A DNA stretch of 64,000 nucleotides from Streptomyces sp. NBC_01306. Its GTDB lineage: Bacteria > Actinomycetota > Actinomycetes > Streptomycetales > Streptomycetaceae. The notes under the pieces were generated by a model. That model did no database searches, was not told the origin of the DNA, and saw only the letters and a list, made by a program, of their open reading frames with translations. This document shows positions 1 to 7,983 of the stretch, piece by piece. The stretch covers positions 4,016,001 to 4,080,000 of the forward strand of contig NZ_JAPEPC010000001.1 in the NCBI RefSeq assembly GCF_026340465.1, in the 5' to 3' direction. Made by a program: the position numbers and the translations under genes. The first letter of the stretch is position 1; each line of letters opens with the position of its first letter.

Positions 1-1
1 G

Positions 2-76
2 GACCGCGACGACGTCCACGCCGCTCCGGTGACCGAATACAACTCCCGACGACGATTCCCGTCAAGGGTTCGTTAA
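2..76 (+). other. possible 3' end of a plus-strand gene cut by the window edge
   Basis: Reading from base 2 gives 24 codons (DRDDVHAAPVTEYNSRRR then FPSRVR) and a TAA at 74-76. Too little remains to recognise a family, and the stretch may be non-coding. Confidence 0.2.
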
Positions 77-226
77 TGCGTCACCGCAACGAAATCCGTT
101 GTTTGTTTACGGCATCGCAGTGCTCATTACTGCTCTGAGTGCGGTGGCTGCACGGATATCGCGGCTCGATGGAAGGTTCGGATTCTCGTGCCAACGATGG
201 CCAAAACCTTTCCATGGACAGCCGTC

Positions 227-261
227 GGTCACGGGTCACGGGTCACGGGTCACGAGTCACG
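227..261. repeat. tandem heptamer GGTCACG, five units
   Basis: Four exact head-to-tail copies of GGTCACG (227-254) are followed by AGTCACG (255-261). The array ends 9 bases beyond the stop codon of the minus-strand glycosyltransferase, so it lies in that gene's 3' flank. No hairpin terminator is visible beside it. Confidence 0.85.
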
Positions 262-270
262 CGGCAGCGG

Positions 271-1215
271 TCAGGCCGCCCGGCGGGCCGTGTACTCCCC
301 GACGCTCCGCATCGGGGGCCGCTCCTCGGTGTCCACCGCGTACGTCCGCGGCACGAACCCCTCCACCCCCCGCTCGAACTGCGTCAGCGCCGGCCGCACC
401 AGTTGCCCCCGCGACAGCCGTAGCTGCGCCGTGCGGTAGATCGCCGCCGCCATCCGTCCCAGCGCGAGCCCGTCCTGGTGGCGGTGTTTGCGCGAGCCCA
501 CGTCGACCTGCGCCAGCGCGTCGAGCCCCACCGTGTGGAGCGCGTCGACCAGCAGGCCCAGCTCCACTCCGTAACCGACCGGGAAGGGCAGCTGTTCGAG
601 CAGCGAGCGCCGTACCGCGTACTCGCCGCCCAGCGGCTGGACGAAACCGGCCAGCTGCGGCCAGTGCAGGTTCAGCAGCGGCCGCGCCACCAGCTCGGTC
701 ACCCGACCGCCCTGACCTGCGGCCTCGCCGAGCGGCCGGTCGTACATGGCCTTCACGAACTGCACATCGGGCTCGGTCAGCAGTGGCCCGACGATTCCCG
801 ACACGAAGTCCGCCGAGAACTCCCGCAGGTCCGCGTCCACGAAGCAGACGATGTCGCCGCCGGTCACCAGGAGCGAACGCCACAGCACCTCGCCCTTGCC
901 GGGCACGGCCGGAATCCGCGGCAGGATCTCGTCCCGGTGCACCACCCGCGCGCCCGCGGCAGCGGCGGCCCCGGCCGTACGGTCGGTGGAGCCGGAGTCG
1001 ATGACCACCAGCTCGTCCACGAGCGGCACCGGCAGGGCGTCCATCAGCTCCCGCCTGATGGTCGCGACGATCGCCCCGACCGTCGCCTCCTCGTTGAGCG
1101 CGGGCAGGACGACACTCACCTTCGTGCCGCGTTTGGCGGCAATCAGCCGGTCCAGCGGACGGTCGGCTGCCGACCAGGAACGCCTGGCCAGCCAGCGGTC
1201 CACCTCTTCCAGCAC
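271..1215 (-). CDS. gpgS: glucosyl-3-phosphoglycerate synthase-like GT-A glycosyltransferase
   Basis: 314-residue glycosyltransferase of the GT81/GpgS type. In this family the enzyme moves glucose from a nucleotide sugar to 3-phosphoglycerate, making the precursor of glucosylglycerate or methylglucose polysaccharides. The GT-A fold is visible: a first strand KVSVVLPALNEE at about 32-43, the nucleotide-binding stretch ELVVIDSGSTDRT at about 68-80, and the metal-binding D127-A-D129. EILPRIPAVPGKGEVLW (about 96-112) is characteristic of GpgS relatives. There is no signal peptide, so the protein is cytosolic. It is monocistronic and divergent from the SAM-riboswitch/thrC unit. A broader GT2 role cannot be excluded, but the family match is strong. 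Confidence 0.85.
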   Translation of the reverse strand: MLEEVDRWLARRSWSAADRPLDRLIAAKRGTKVSVVLPALNEEATVGAIVATIRRELMDALPVPLVDELVVIDSGSTDRTAGAAAAAGARVVHRDEILPRIPAVPGKGEVLWRSLLVTGGDIVCFVDADLREFSADFVSGIVGPLLTEPDVQFVKAMYDRPLGEAAGQGGRVTELVARPLLNLHWPQLAGFVQPLGGEYAVRRSLLEQLPFPVGYGVELGLLVDALHTVGLDALAQVDVGSRKHRHQDGLALGRMAAAIYRTAQLRLSRGQLVRPALTQFERGVEGFVPRTYAVDTEERPPMRSVGEYTARRAA

Positions 1216-1371
1216 GGCGCGTCTCCTTGACTGTGAGCCATCTCGCGGTTCGGACGACTATCTCAACTGTCACTGCCTTCGGTTACAGTCTTGAACAACG
1301 CAAATGGCCACGGGATGCCGGGGTCAGCACGTGCGGACAAACACGCCGGGCCTCAAGGCCCGCGTCATAAG

Positions 1372-1503
1372 CGCTCATCCAGAGGGACTGAGGGAACGGC
1401 CCGTAGAAGTCCCGGCAACCCTCCCGCCGACCGCGAGGTCATGGTGGGGAAGGTGCCAATTCCGTCTTGCGGCGAAGTACGTCGCGAGGAAGATGAGGAG
1501 AGG
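1372..1503 (+). promoter_or_regulatory. SAM-I (S-box) riboswitch upstream of threonine synthase
   Basis: The conserved S-box core is readable: CTCATC (1374-1379) opening P1, then AGAGggactGAGGGAacggCCC (1381-1402), GAAG..CCCGGCAACC (1406-1420), GGTGCCAATTCC (1452-1463) and GATGAG (1492-1497) closing P1 with six perfect pairs. The likely Shine-Dalgarno GGAGAGG (1497-1503) abuts and partly overlaps the 3' strand of P1, and the thrC ATG follows at 1515. This suggests that SAM binding hides the ribosome site (translational control). No U-tract terminator is visible. The riboswitch class is recognised from its motif; the mechanism is inferred. Confidence 0.9.
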
Positions 1504-1514
1504 ACCTCGCCACC

Positions 1515-2816
1515 ATGGCTGTGCAGACCGTCACCAGCACCAATGACTCCACCGGGGCCGTCGATCTCGGCCCCGCCGCCGCACTCTCGTGCCGCGAGTG
1601 CGGAGAGCGTTTCCCGCTCGGCCCCCTCTTCGCCTGCGCGTCCTGTTTCGGGCCGCTCGAAGTGGCGTACGACCTGCCGAGCGGCTCCCCCGACGAGCTG
1701 AAGAAGCGCATCGAGGCCGGCCCGAACAACATCTGGCGCTACGCCCCGCTGCTGCCCGTCCCCGCCGGTGTGGCCGACCAGCCCAACCTGAACCCGGGCT
1801 TCACCAAGCTGGTCAAGGCCGACAACCTCGCCCGTGAGCTGGGTGTCACCGGCGCTCTGCACATCAAGGACGACTCCGGCAATCCGACGCACTCCTTCAA
1901 GGACCGTGTCGTCGCCATCGCCGTCGAGGCCGCCCGCGCCTTCGGCTTCACCACGCTCTCCTGCTCCTCCACGGGGAACCTGGCCGGTGCCGTCGGCGCC
2001 GCCGCAGCCCGCGCCGGCTTCCGCTCCTGCGTGTTCATCCCGCACGACCTGGAGCAGGGCAAGGTCGTGATGGCCGCGGTCTACGGCGGCGAACTGGTCG
2101 GCATCGAGGGCAACTACGACGACGTCAACCGCTTCTGCTCCGAGCTCATCGGCGACCCGATCGGTGAGGGCTGGGGCTTCGTCAACGTCAACCTCCGCCC
2201 GTACTACGGCGAGGGCTCCAAGACCCTGGCGTACGAGATCTGTGAGCAGCTCGGCTGGCAGCTGCCCGACCAGATCGTCATCCCGATCGCATCGGGCTCC
2301 CAGCTCACGAAGATCGACAAGGGTCTCCAGGAGCTGATCAAGCTCGGCCTCGTCGAGGACAAGCCGTACAAGATCTTCGGCGCGCAGGCCGAGGGCTGCT
2401 CGCCGGTCTCCACCGCGTTCAAGGCCGGCCACGACGTCGTACGGCCGCAGAAGCCGGACACGATCGCCAAGTCGCTGGCCATCGGCAACCCGGCGGACGG
2501 CCCGTACGTCCTGGACATCGCCCGCCGCACCGGCGGCGCCGTGGAGGACGTCAACGACGCGCAGATCGTCGACGCGATCAAGCTGCTGGCCCGTACCGAG
2601 GGCATCTTCGCGGAGACCGCGGGCGGCGTGACCGTCGGCGTGACGAAGAAGCTCATCGAGGCCGGTCTGCTCGACCCGTCGCTCACCACCGTCGTACTGA
2701 ACACGGGTGACGGCCTCAAGACCCTGGACGCGGTCGCCCCGACGTCCGGCCCGACCGCGACGATCCGTCCGACCCTGGACGCGTTCCGCGAGGCCGGTCT
2801 GGCCACGGGCGCCTGA
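1515..2816 (+). CDS. thrC: threonine synthase
   Basis: 433-residue PLP enzyme that converts O-phosphohomoserine to threonine. An N-terminal zinc-ribbon-like segment (C26-x2-C29 and C41-x2-C44) precedes the fold-type II PLP domain. The PLP lysine is K129 in SGNPTHSFKDR, and the phosphate-binding loop SSTGNLAGA follows. A late glycine-rich stretch GGVTVGV and LNTGDGLK complete the family pattern. The ATG at 1515 is preceded by GGAGAGG inside the SAM riboswitch. cysO follows 86 bases downstream with no visible terminator, so the two may share the SAM-regulated transcript. Confidence 0.95.
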   Translation: MAVQTVTSTNDSTGAVDLGPAAALSCRECGERFPLGPLFACASCFGPLEVAYDLPSGSPDELKKRIEAGPNNIWRYAPLLPVPAGVADQPNLNPGFTKLVKADNLARELGVTGALHIKDDSGNPTHSFKDRVVAIAVEAARAFGFTTLSCSSTGNLAGAVGAAAARAGFRSCVFIPHDLEQGKVVMAAVYGGELVGIEGNYDDVNRFCSELIGDPIGEGWGFVNVNLRPYYGEGSKTLAYEICEQLGWQLPDQIVIPIASGSQLTKIDKGLQELIKLGLVEDKPYKIFGAQAEGCSPVSTAFKAGHDVVRPQKPDTIAKSLAIGNPADGPYVLDIARRTGGAVEDVNDAQIVDAIKLLARTEGIFAETAGGVTVGVTKKLIEAGLLDPSLTTVVLNTGDGLKTLDAVAPTSGPTATIRPTLDAFREAGLATGA

Positions 2817-2902
2817 CCCGGGCTCTCCGTACGCAGGCTCTCCGCCCCCACCGCCCGTTCCGTCCGACTCGTCCCGCCCCGGACTCCTGGAAGGCAATCC
2901 GC

Positions 2903-3178
2903 ATGAGCGTCAAGGTCCGCATCCCCACCATCCTCCGCACCTACACGGGCGGCCAGGCCGAGGTCGCCGCCGACGGCGGCACCCTCTCCGAGGTCATCGC
3001 CGACCTGGAGAAGAACCACACCGGCATCGCGGCCCGCGTCCTGGACGACCAGGGCAAGCTGCGCCGCTTCGTGAACGTGTACGTGAACGACGACGACGTG
3101 CGCTTCGAGCAGGGCCTGGAGACGGCGACGCCGGACGGCGCGGGCGTCTCCATCATCCCGGCCGTCGCCGGCGGCTGA
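2903..3178 (+). CDS. cysO: sulfur carrier protein CysO (MoaD/ThiS family)
   Basis: 91-residue beta-grasp protein ending in the Gly-Gly needed for thiocarboxylate formation (IIPAVAGG). The sequence, with IPTILRTYTGGQ near the start and NVYVNDDDVRF in the middle, closely follows mycobacterial CysO rather than ThiS or MoaD. CysO-COSH donates sulfur to O-phosphoserine through CysM, and the Mec+ peptidase releases cysteine. Neither partner lies in this window. AGGC (2894-2897) is a modest ribosome site. Its position behind thrC and the S-box riboswitch ties it to sulfur amino-acid control. Confidence 0.9.
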   Translation: MSVKVRIPTILRTYTGGQAEVAADGGTLSEVIADLEKNHTGIAARVLDDQGKLRRFVNVYVNDDDVRFEQGLETATPDGAGVSIIPAVAGG

Positions 3179-3644
3179 GCAAGCCCCTGAGACGCCGCGG
3201 CGCGGCCCCCGGCGCTCCCCGGCACTCGGGGCCCTGCCGTCGCCCTGCTGTCCGCCCTGCCGTCTGCTGGACCCGTTGCCCTCTCCGCGTACAAAGCGGA
3301 GGGGGCAATTCAGCATGATTGAACACGGTAGAGTTGGGGCAGCCCCCTTGATCCTTCTTGATCGACCGTGCCGCGAGCAGCTGAGCACGCGTCAATGTGT
3401 GGGCAATGTGTTCGATCTCTTTGCGTCGTAAGTGCCCTTTGCCCGGCCCGACTTGCCCGGGGATCCCCGGAAATCCGCCCAATGGGGCGTTCAGCCGCGC
3501 TCAGAATTCTCGTCCGATTGACCTGTTGCAGAGGGCAGTTGGGCAGATACATTCAGCCGCGGTCGACGCGTTCCGGCGCAAGGTCTGACCCGGATCCCGC
3601 GAAGTGCGGGCTCTGTGCAAGGGCCAGTAATAGGGGAGTTAGGC
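3179..3644. other. cysO-csp intergenic region
   Basis: 466 bases without a convincing gene. Its right part is less GC-rich than the surroundings and must hold the promoter and the long untranslated leader usual for cold-shock genes. A TTGACC at 3518-3523 is visible, but no -10 element at proper spacing was found. Short ORFs here lack coding character. Confidence 0.5.
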
Positions 3645-3848
3645 ATGGCTCAGGGCACCGTCAAGTGGTTCAACGCGGAGAAGGGGTACGGCTTCATCGC
3701 GGTCGACGGTGGTGCGGATGTTTTCGTCCACTACAGCGCGATTCAGATGGACGGCTACCGCACCCTTGAAGAAGGTCAGCGAGTTGAGTTCGAGATCTCG
3801 CAGGGCCAGAAGGGTCCGCAGGCGGACATGGTCAAACTCGCCGTCTGA
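3645..3848 (+). CDS. cold-shock protein, CspA type
   Basis: 67-residue single cold-shock domain that binds single-stranded RNA or DNA. RNP1 (KGYGFIAV) and RNP2 (DVFVHYSAI) are both present, and the start GTVKWFNAEKGYGF is canonical. The ATG at 3645 is chosen because AGGGGAG lies 7-13 bases upstream and the domain begins at residue 3; an upstream in-frame start would add ten unrelated residues. A strong hairpin terminator follows. It is a stand-alone gene between cysO and groEL. Confidence 0.95.
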   Translation: MAQGTVKWFNAEKGYGFIAVDGGADVFVHYSAIQMDGYRTLEEGQRVEFEISQGQKGPQADMVKLAV

Positions 3849-3882
3849 TCTCGGCGCGATCGGCCACCCACCCACTCACGCC

Positions 3883-3919
3883 GAGAGGCCCGCACCCCAC
3901 ACAGGGGCGCGGGCCTCTC
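3883..3919 (+). terminator. intrinsic terminator of the cold-shock gene
   Basis: Perfect 11-bp stem, GAGAGGCCCGC (3883-3893) with GCGGGCCTCTC (3909-3919), around a 15-base loop, 35 bases after the csp stop. Confidence 0.85.
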
Positions 3920-3979
3920 GTGCGTCCGCGACCGCCCGCGCGTACGGCCGGTATCGACCGAAGGCGCTTGCCCTCCCTA

Positions 3980-3999
3980 CCCCCGGACTTCGTCCGGGA
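3980..3999. repeat. short palindromic hairpin CCCCCGGACTTCGTCCGGG, copy 1
   Basis: CCCGGAC-TTC-GTCCGGG stem-loop lying upstream of the groEL CIRCE array. The same element recurs at 4213-4233. It is preceded at 3959-3971 by CGAAGGCGCTTGC, a 13-mer that also recurs at 4041-4053, where it runs into the first CIRCE half-site. Confidence 0.75.
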
Positions 4000-4048
4000 G
4001 GTGCCCTCACTCCGACCACCGCCCCTGGCTGGGCCTTCTTCGAAGGCG

Positions 4049-4111
4049 CTTGCACTCACAGGGGTCGAGTGCTAATCATTGGCGTTAGCACTCTCCCAGT
4101 GAGAGTGACAG
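4049..4111 (+). promoter_or_regulatory. CIRCE operator array for HrcA upstream of groEL
   Basis: Two CIRCE elements of the TTAGCACTC-N9-GAGTGCTAA type lie in tandem. The first is CTTGCACTC (4049-4057), N9, GAGTGCTAA (4067-4075). The second is TTAGCACTC (4085-4093), N9, GAGTGACAG (4103-4111). The spacer between the two elements is also 9 bases, so all four half-sites are evenly spaced. HrcA repression of groE-type genes through CIRCE is established in Streptomyces; no hrcA gene lies in this window. Confidence 0.95.
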
Positions 4112-4212
4112 AAAGACCGGGTTGGCGAGGCCCGCGGGCCGGGTGGGGCAAGGAACCACCGGGCAAGCAGGCCGTCCGTCGCGGGCGCCGCCAGGTCTGA
4201 CGCTTCCGCCCA

Positions 4213-4233
4213 CCCCCGGACTTCGTCCGGGGG
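4213..4233. repeat. short palindromic hairpin, copy 2, in the groEL leader
   Basis: CCCCCGGAC-TTC-GTCCGGGGG is a perfect 9-bp stem with a TTC loop in the untranslated leader, 29 bases before the groEL start. The core matches the hairpin at 3980-3999. Confidence 0.8.
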
Positions 4234-4262
4234 GACCCCCAGTCCTGGGAGGACCACTTCAC

Positions 4263-5888
4263 ATGGCCAAGATCATCGCGTTCGACGAGGAGGCACGGCG
4301 CGGTCTCGAGCGCGGGATGAACCAGCTCGCCGACGCCGTCAAGGTCACCCTCGGCCCCAAGGGCCGCAACGTCGTCCTTGAGAAGAAGTGGGGCGCCCCC
4401 ACGATCACCAACGATGGTGTTTCCATCGCCAAGGAGATCGAGCTTGAGGACCCGTACGAGAAGATCGGCGCCGAGCTGGTCAAGGAGGTCGCCAAGAAGA
4501 CGGACGACGTCGCCGGTGACGGCACGACGACCGCGACCGTCCTCGCGCAGGCGCTGGTTCGTGAGGGCCTCCGCAACGTCGCCGCCGGTGCCAACCCGAT
4601 GGCCCTGAAGCGTGGCATCGAGAAGGCCGTCGAGGCCGTCTCCGCCGCTCTGCTGGAGCAGGCCAAGGACGTGGAGACGAAGGAGCAGATCGCTTCGACC
4701 GCCTCCATCTCCGCCGCTGACACCCAGATCGGCGAGCTCATCGCCGAGGCGATGGACAAGGTCGGCAAGGAAGGCGTCATCACCGTCGAGGAGTCGCAGA
4801 CCTTCGGTCTTGAGCTTGAGCTCACCGAGGGCATGCGCTTCGACAAGGGCTACATCTCGGCGTACTTCGCCACCGACATGGAGCGTATGGAGGCGTCGCT
4901 CGACGACCCGTACATCCTGATCGTCAACTCCAAGATCGGCAACGTGAAGGACCTCCTTCCGCTGCTGGAGAAGGTCATGCAGTCCGGCAAGGCGCTGCTG
5001 ATCATCGCGGAGGACGTCGAGGGCGAGGCGCTGTCGACCCTGGTCGTCAACAAGATCCGCGGCACCTTCAAGTCCGTCGCCGTCAAGGCTCCGGGCTTCG
5101 GCGACCGCCGCAAGGCCATGCTCGGCGACATCGCCATCCTCACCGGTGGCACGGTCATCTCCGAGGAGGTCGGCCTCAAGCTGGAGAGCGCCGGTCTCGA
5201 CCTGCTCGGCCGCGCCCGCAAGGTCGTCATCACCAAGGACGAGACCACGATCGTCGACGGTGCCGGTGACAGCGACCAGGTCCAGGGTCGCGTCAACCAG
5301 ATCCGCGCCGAGATCGAGAACTCCGACTCGGACTACGACCGCGAGAAGCTCCAGGAGCGCCTCGCGAAGCTGGCCGGCGGCGTGGCCGTCATCAAGGCCG
5401 GTGCCGCGACCGAGGTCGAGCTCAAGGAGCGCAAGCACCGCATCGAGGACGCCGTTCGCAACGCGAAGGCGGCCGTCGAGGAGGGCATCGTCGCCGGTGG
5501 TGGCGTGGCCCTGCTCCAGGCTTCCGCGGTGTTCGAGAAGCTTGAGCTCGAAGGCGACGAGGCGACCGGCGCCAACGCCGTCAAGCTCGCGCTTGAGGCC
5601 CCGCTGAAGCAGATCGCCGTCAACGGTGGTCTCGAAGGCGGAGTCGTCGTCGAGAAGGTCCGCAACCTGACGGTCGGCCACGGCCTGAACGCTGCGACCG
5701 GCGAGTACGTCGACATGATCGCCGAGGGCATCATCGACCCGGCGAAGGTCACGCGCTCCGCGCTGCAGAACGCCGCGTCGATCGCCGCGCTGTTCCTCAC
5801 CACCGAGGCCGTCATCGCCGACAAGCCGGAGAAGGCCGCCCCCGGCGGCGCCCCGGGCGGCATGCCCGGCGGTGACATGGACTTCTGA
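4263..5888 (+). CDS. groEL2: 60-kDa chaperonin GroEL (stand-alone GroEL2 type)
   Basis: 541-residue chaperonin, full length, beginning MAKIIAFDEEARRGLERGMNQ. The ATP-binding signature GDGTTTATVLAQA is near residue 85, and the usual GAATEVELKERKHRIEDA segment is present. The C-terminus is the glycine/methionine tail GGMPGGDMDF typical of GroEL. No groES lies upstream, as for the second, unlinked chaperonin of streptomycetes. The ATG at 4263 is chosen because the family begins there and GGGAGGA lies just upstream. An in-frame ATG at 4122 falls beyond the CIRCE array and would add 47 low-complexity residues. Control is by CIRCE/HrcA. Confidence 0.97.
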   Translation: MAKIIAFDEEARRGLERGMNQLADAVKVTLGPKGRNVVLEKKWGAPTITNDGVSIAKEIELEDPYEKIGAELVKEVAKKTDDVAGDGTTTATVLAQALVREGLRNVAAGANPMALKRGIEKAVEAVSAALLEQAKDVETKEQIASTASISAADTQIGELIAEAMDKVGKEGVITVEESQTFGLELELTEGMRFDKGYISAYFATDMERMEASLDDPYILIVNSKIGNVKDLLPLLEKVMQSGKALLIIAEDVEGEALSTLVVNKIRGTFKSVAVKAPGFGDRRKAMLGDIAILTGGTVISEEVGLKLESAGLDLLGRARKVVITKDETTIVDGAGDSDQVQGRVNQIRAEIENSDSDYDREKLQERLAKLAGGVAVIKAGAATEVELKERKHRIEDAVRNAKAAVEEGIVAGGGVALLQASAVFEKLELEGDEATGANAVKLALEAPLKQIAVNGGLEGGVVVEKVRNLTVGHGLNAATGEYVDMIAEGIIDPAKVTRSALQNAASIAALFLTTEAVIADKPEKAAPGGAPGGMPGGDMDF

Positions 5889-5967
5889 TCCTCGGCTCTC
5901 AGCGAGGATCGGCTGCTCCAGCAGTAGCACGCGAGCCGTAAGAAGCAGTACGGCGAGCGAGTACGGA

Positions 5968-6007
5968 CCGAGGGCGGTACCCCTTCTCGGAGGGGTACCG
6001 CCCTCGG
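5968..6007 (+). terminator. groEL terminator
   Basis: Perfect 17-bp stem, CCGAGGGCGGTACCCCT (5968-5984) with its complement at 5991-6007, around a six-base loop. It sits between convergent groEL and the Uma2 gene and may serve both. Confidence 0.9.
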
Positions 6008-6028
6008 GCGTTCTCCTGGGGGGCGTCG

Positions 6029-6619
6029 TCAGTGGGCGTAGTCCTTGAGCTTCCCGGTCTCCAGCGTGATCGAGACGGGCGTGGGAAGCGTGACCGTGGC
6101 GCCGTAGGCGTGGGATGTGCGGGTCAGGTATTCGCCCCGCTCCGGCTCGCTGTAGACGACGAGCTTCTCCGTGTCCCGGTCGACGAGCAGGTAGACCGGG
6201 ATGCCTGAGGCCGCGTAGCCGTCGCGCTTCTCCACGCGGTCGCGGAGGTCGGAGTCGGAGTCGTGCGAGGTGACTTCCACGGCCATGAGGATGCCTCCGG
6301 GGTGCGCCCACTCTCCTTGCCCCGAGAAGTGGCCGGTGGGGGCCAGCGCGCCGTCAAGTCGGGCTCGGCCTTGCCGATAGGACTCGACCTTGACTCCTTG
6401 CTCCGGATACAGGCCCAGTTCAGGTCGCTGCTGGATGCACTGGCGCAGCAGCCACATGATGATTTCTCCGTGGTCGCCGTCCGGCACGGGCTTGACCCCA
6501 AGCTTTCCATTGATGAATTCCAGTGCCACTGTCTCGGGAGCGTGGCGGGCGAGTTCCTCGAAGTCCTCTACGGACATCTGGGCGTGGTCCTGGGCGTGAT
6601 CAGCGGTGCTGGGGGTCAT
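6029..6619 (-). CDS. Uma2-family (DUF820) putative restriction-like endonuclease
   Basis: 196-residue protein of the Uma2/DUF820 family, with a PD-(D/E)xK-like fold. Family marks are the entry helix MSVEDFEELARHAPETVALEFINGKL, the central acidic strand GGILMAVEVTS, and GIPVYLLVDRDTEKLVVY. Members are abundant and mostly uncharacterised in streptomycetes. The start at 6619 is preceded by GGAGGAGG; longer in-frame starts would overlap the upstream gene. It lies 56 bases downstream of the HTH/zinc-ribbon gene on the same strand, so the two probably form an operon. Confidence 0.8.
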   Translation of the reverse strand: MTPSTADHAQDHAQMSVEDFEELARHAPETVALEFINGKLGVKPVPDGDHGEIIMWLLRQCIQQRPELGLYPEQGVKVESYRQGRARLDGALAPTGHFSGQGEWAHPGGILMAVEVTSHDSDSDLRDRVEKRDGYAASGIPVYLLVDRDTEKLVVYSEPERGEYLTRTSHAYGATVTLPTPVSITLETGKLKDYAH

Positions 6620-6675
6620 GGCGTCGCCTCCTCCCCTACATCGTGCCCTGCTCGGGGGCCGAGTGAGCTGAACGG

Positions 6676-7560
6676 TCATGTGCGGGTCCTTTCGGGCTGT
6701 CGGGTCGCTGCCGCCGCGCGGGCCTGTGCCGCCCGGGTGTGGACCTGGGCCGGGGTGAGCGGTGCGGGGCGGCGTACGGGCCTGCCCCGGCACTCCGCGC
6801 ACTCACCGCCGGGCAGGGCTTCCGGGCGCCCGGGGGCCCCGCACTTGCCGCACTCCAGGATCCGCAGCGCCGGGCGGGCGACGCATGGCGCCGGGCGGGG
6901 CGGGCGCTCGGGCGGGAGCTTGTCGGTGAGCCGCCTGCGGACGAGTGAGGACGCGCGGTGTACGGGGGTGGGCAGCCCGGCGGTCAGGGCGTGCAGCATC
7001 TCGGGTTCCGTGGCGCCACGGTCGAACCACGTGGCGGCGAGGGGCTCCAGCGCGGCACAGTCCGCCGCCGACAGGCTCAGCGAGGGCGCGGTGCGGCCGA
7101 GGGCGGCCAGCAGGATGAACGCCCTTGAGCGGGTGGGCCGTTGTGGTGGAGGTGCGTCCTCCGGTACGCCTCCGGTGGTGAAGGCGGCCCACCAGGCGTC
7201 GTCGCGGGCGGTGCGGGAGAACCACGTACGGGTCACCCAGCGGGCGCTGTCCGACCCGATCAGGTGCTCGCTGCCCCGGCGCAGATGCCCGGCGCGCTGA
7301 AGGGCGTTGAGCGCGGTGCGCAGGGCGCACTGCCCGTACGGAAGGACCTTGGCCAGCGTCTTCACCGAGATGTCGGCCCCGTCCGGCAGCCGGTCGATGT
7401 ACGCGGCGATGGCCGCTTCGCGCGGCGGCAACAGGGTGAAATCTGTTGCGGAATGCGGGCGTTGACCGGGAGCGGAGCGCTTTCCGTACCCCGGATTGGC
7501 CATCGGGTGAGGGGCCCCGTGTGTCGGGTACAGGGCAGGATTAAGGTGGCTGTCAGCCAT
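6676..7560 (-). CDS. helix-turn-helix protein with C-terminal zinc ribbon
   Basis: 294-residue cytosolic protein. Residues about 40-110 form a winged-helix-like replicon-type DNA-binding region (TDFTLLPPREAAIAAYIDRLPDGADISVKTLAK, with LRTALNALQRAGHLRR as recognition and wing). Near the C-terminus CGKCGA..ECAECRG gives two CxxC knuckles that could hold one zinc. The rest is Arg/Pro-rich. Similar streptomycete genes are annotated only as HTH or hypothetical proteins. It precedes the Uma2 gene and may regulate or assist it (inference from position). The ATG at 7560 has only a weak GAGG ribosome site. Confidence 0.65.
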   Translation of the reverse strand: MADSHLNPALYPTHGAPHPMANPGYGKRSAPGQRPHSATDFTLLPPREAAIAAYIDRLPDGADISVKTLAKVLPYGQCALRTALNALQRAGHLRRGSEHLIGSDSARWVTRTWFSRTARDDAWWAAFTTGGVPEDAPPPQRPTRSRAFILLAALGRTAPSLSLSAADCAALEPLAATWFDRGATEPEMLHALTAGLPTPVHRASSLVRRRLTDKLPPERPPRPAPCVARPALRILECGKCGAPGRPEALPGGECAECRGRPVRRPAPLTPAQVHTRAAQARAAAATRQPERTRT

Positions 7561-7983
7561 GGATCGAACCTCGATGCTTATCGATCTGGATGGTCAGGCC
7601 CCGGAGCCGGTGTTGGCGCACCGACCGGGGCCGTTCACGTTCTGTGAGCACGCTAGAGCCTGGCAACTGCCTGTGGCAAGTCGGTCACGAAAAGTCAACA
7701 GGACGCGCGGGGAGGGTGGTTGGGGTGGGATATAGGGCCCTCCACCCGATCACTGTTAAGAGTGCTCGGGGCGCGGGACTTGAGCCCCGGGGCCGCGCTG
7801 CGCGGCACGGAACCCTCCATTGCGCCGCTCGCGGGGTCACTGGTCCCACCAGTCTCCTGCGCAACATCTCCACACCCTGACGTGGGCGGATCGGCGGTCG
7901 TCGGCATCACACAGGTAGGTCGCTACGAAACGCGCTACCGCTACAGACCGGCGTGCCCGCGCCGGAAGGAAGGAGCGACATCC
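7561..7983. other. divergent intergenic region
   Basis: 423 bases separating the HTH gene from the carboxypeptidase gene, so both promoters should be here. No palindromic operator or recognised leader element was seen. ORFs running through the region lack the codon pattern of the flanking genes. Confidence 0.5.

Noticed and set aside
1365..2897. Minus-strand open frame of 510 codons across thrC
   Set aside because: Antisense to a clear threonine synthase and its riboswitch, with low-complexity translation.
3518..3550. Sigma-70-type promoter TTGACC with a downstream -10 for the cold-shock gene
   Set aside because: The best -10-like hexamer is about 21 bases away, too far for a confident call.
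4056..6311. Minus-strand open frame of 751 codons across groEL
   Set aside because: Shadow of groEL; the Leu/Asp/Gly-rich translation has no recognisable domain.
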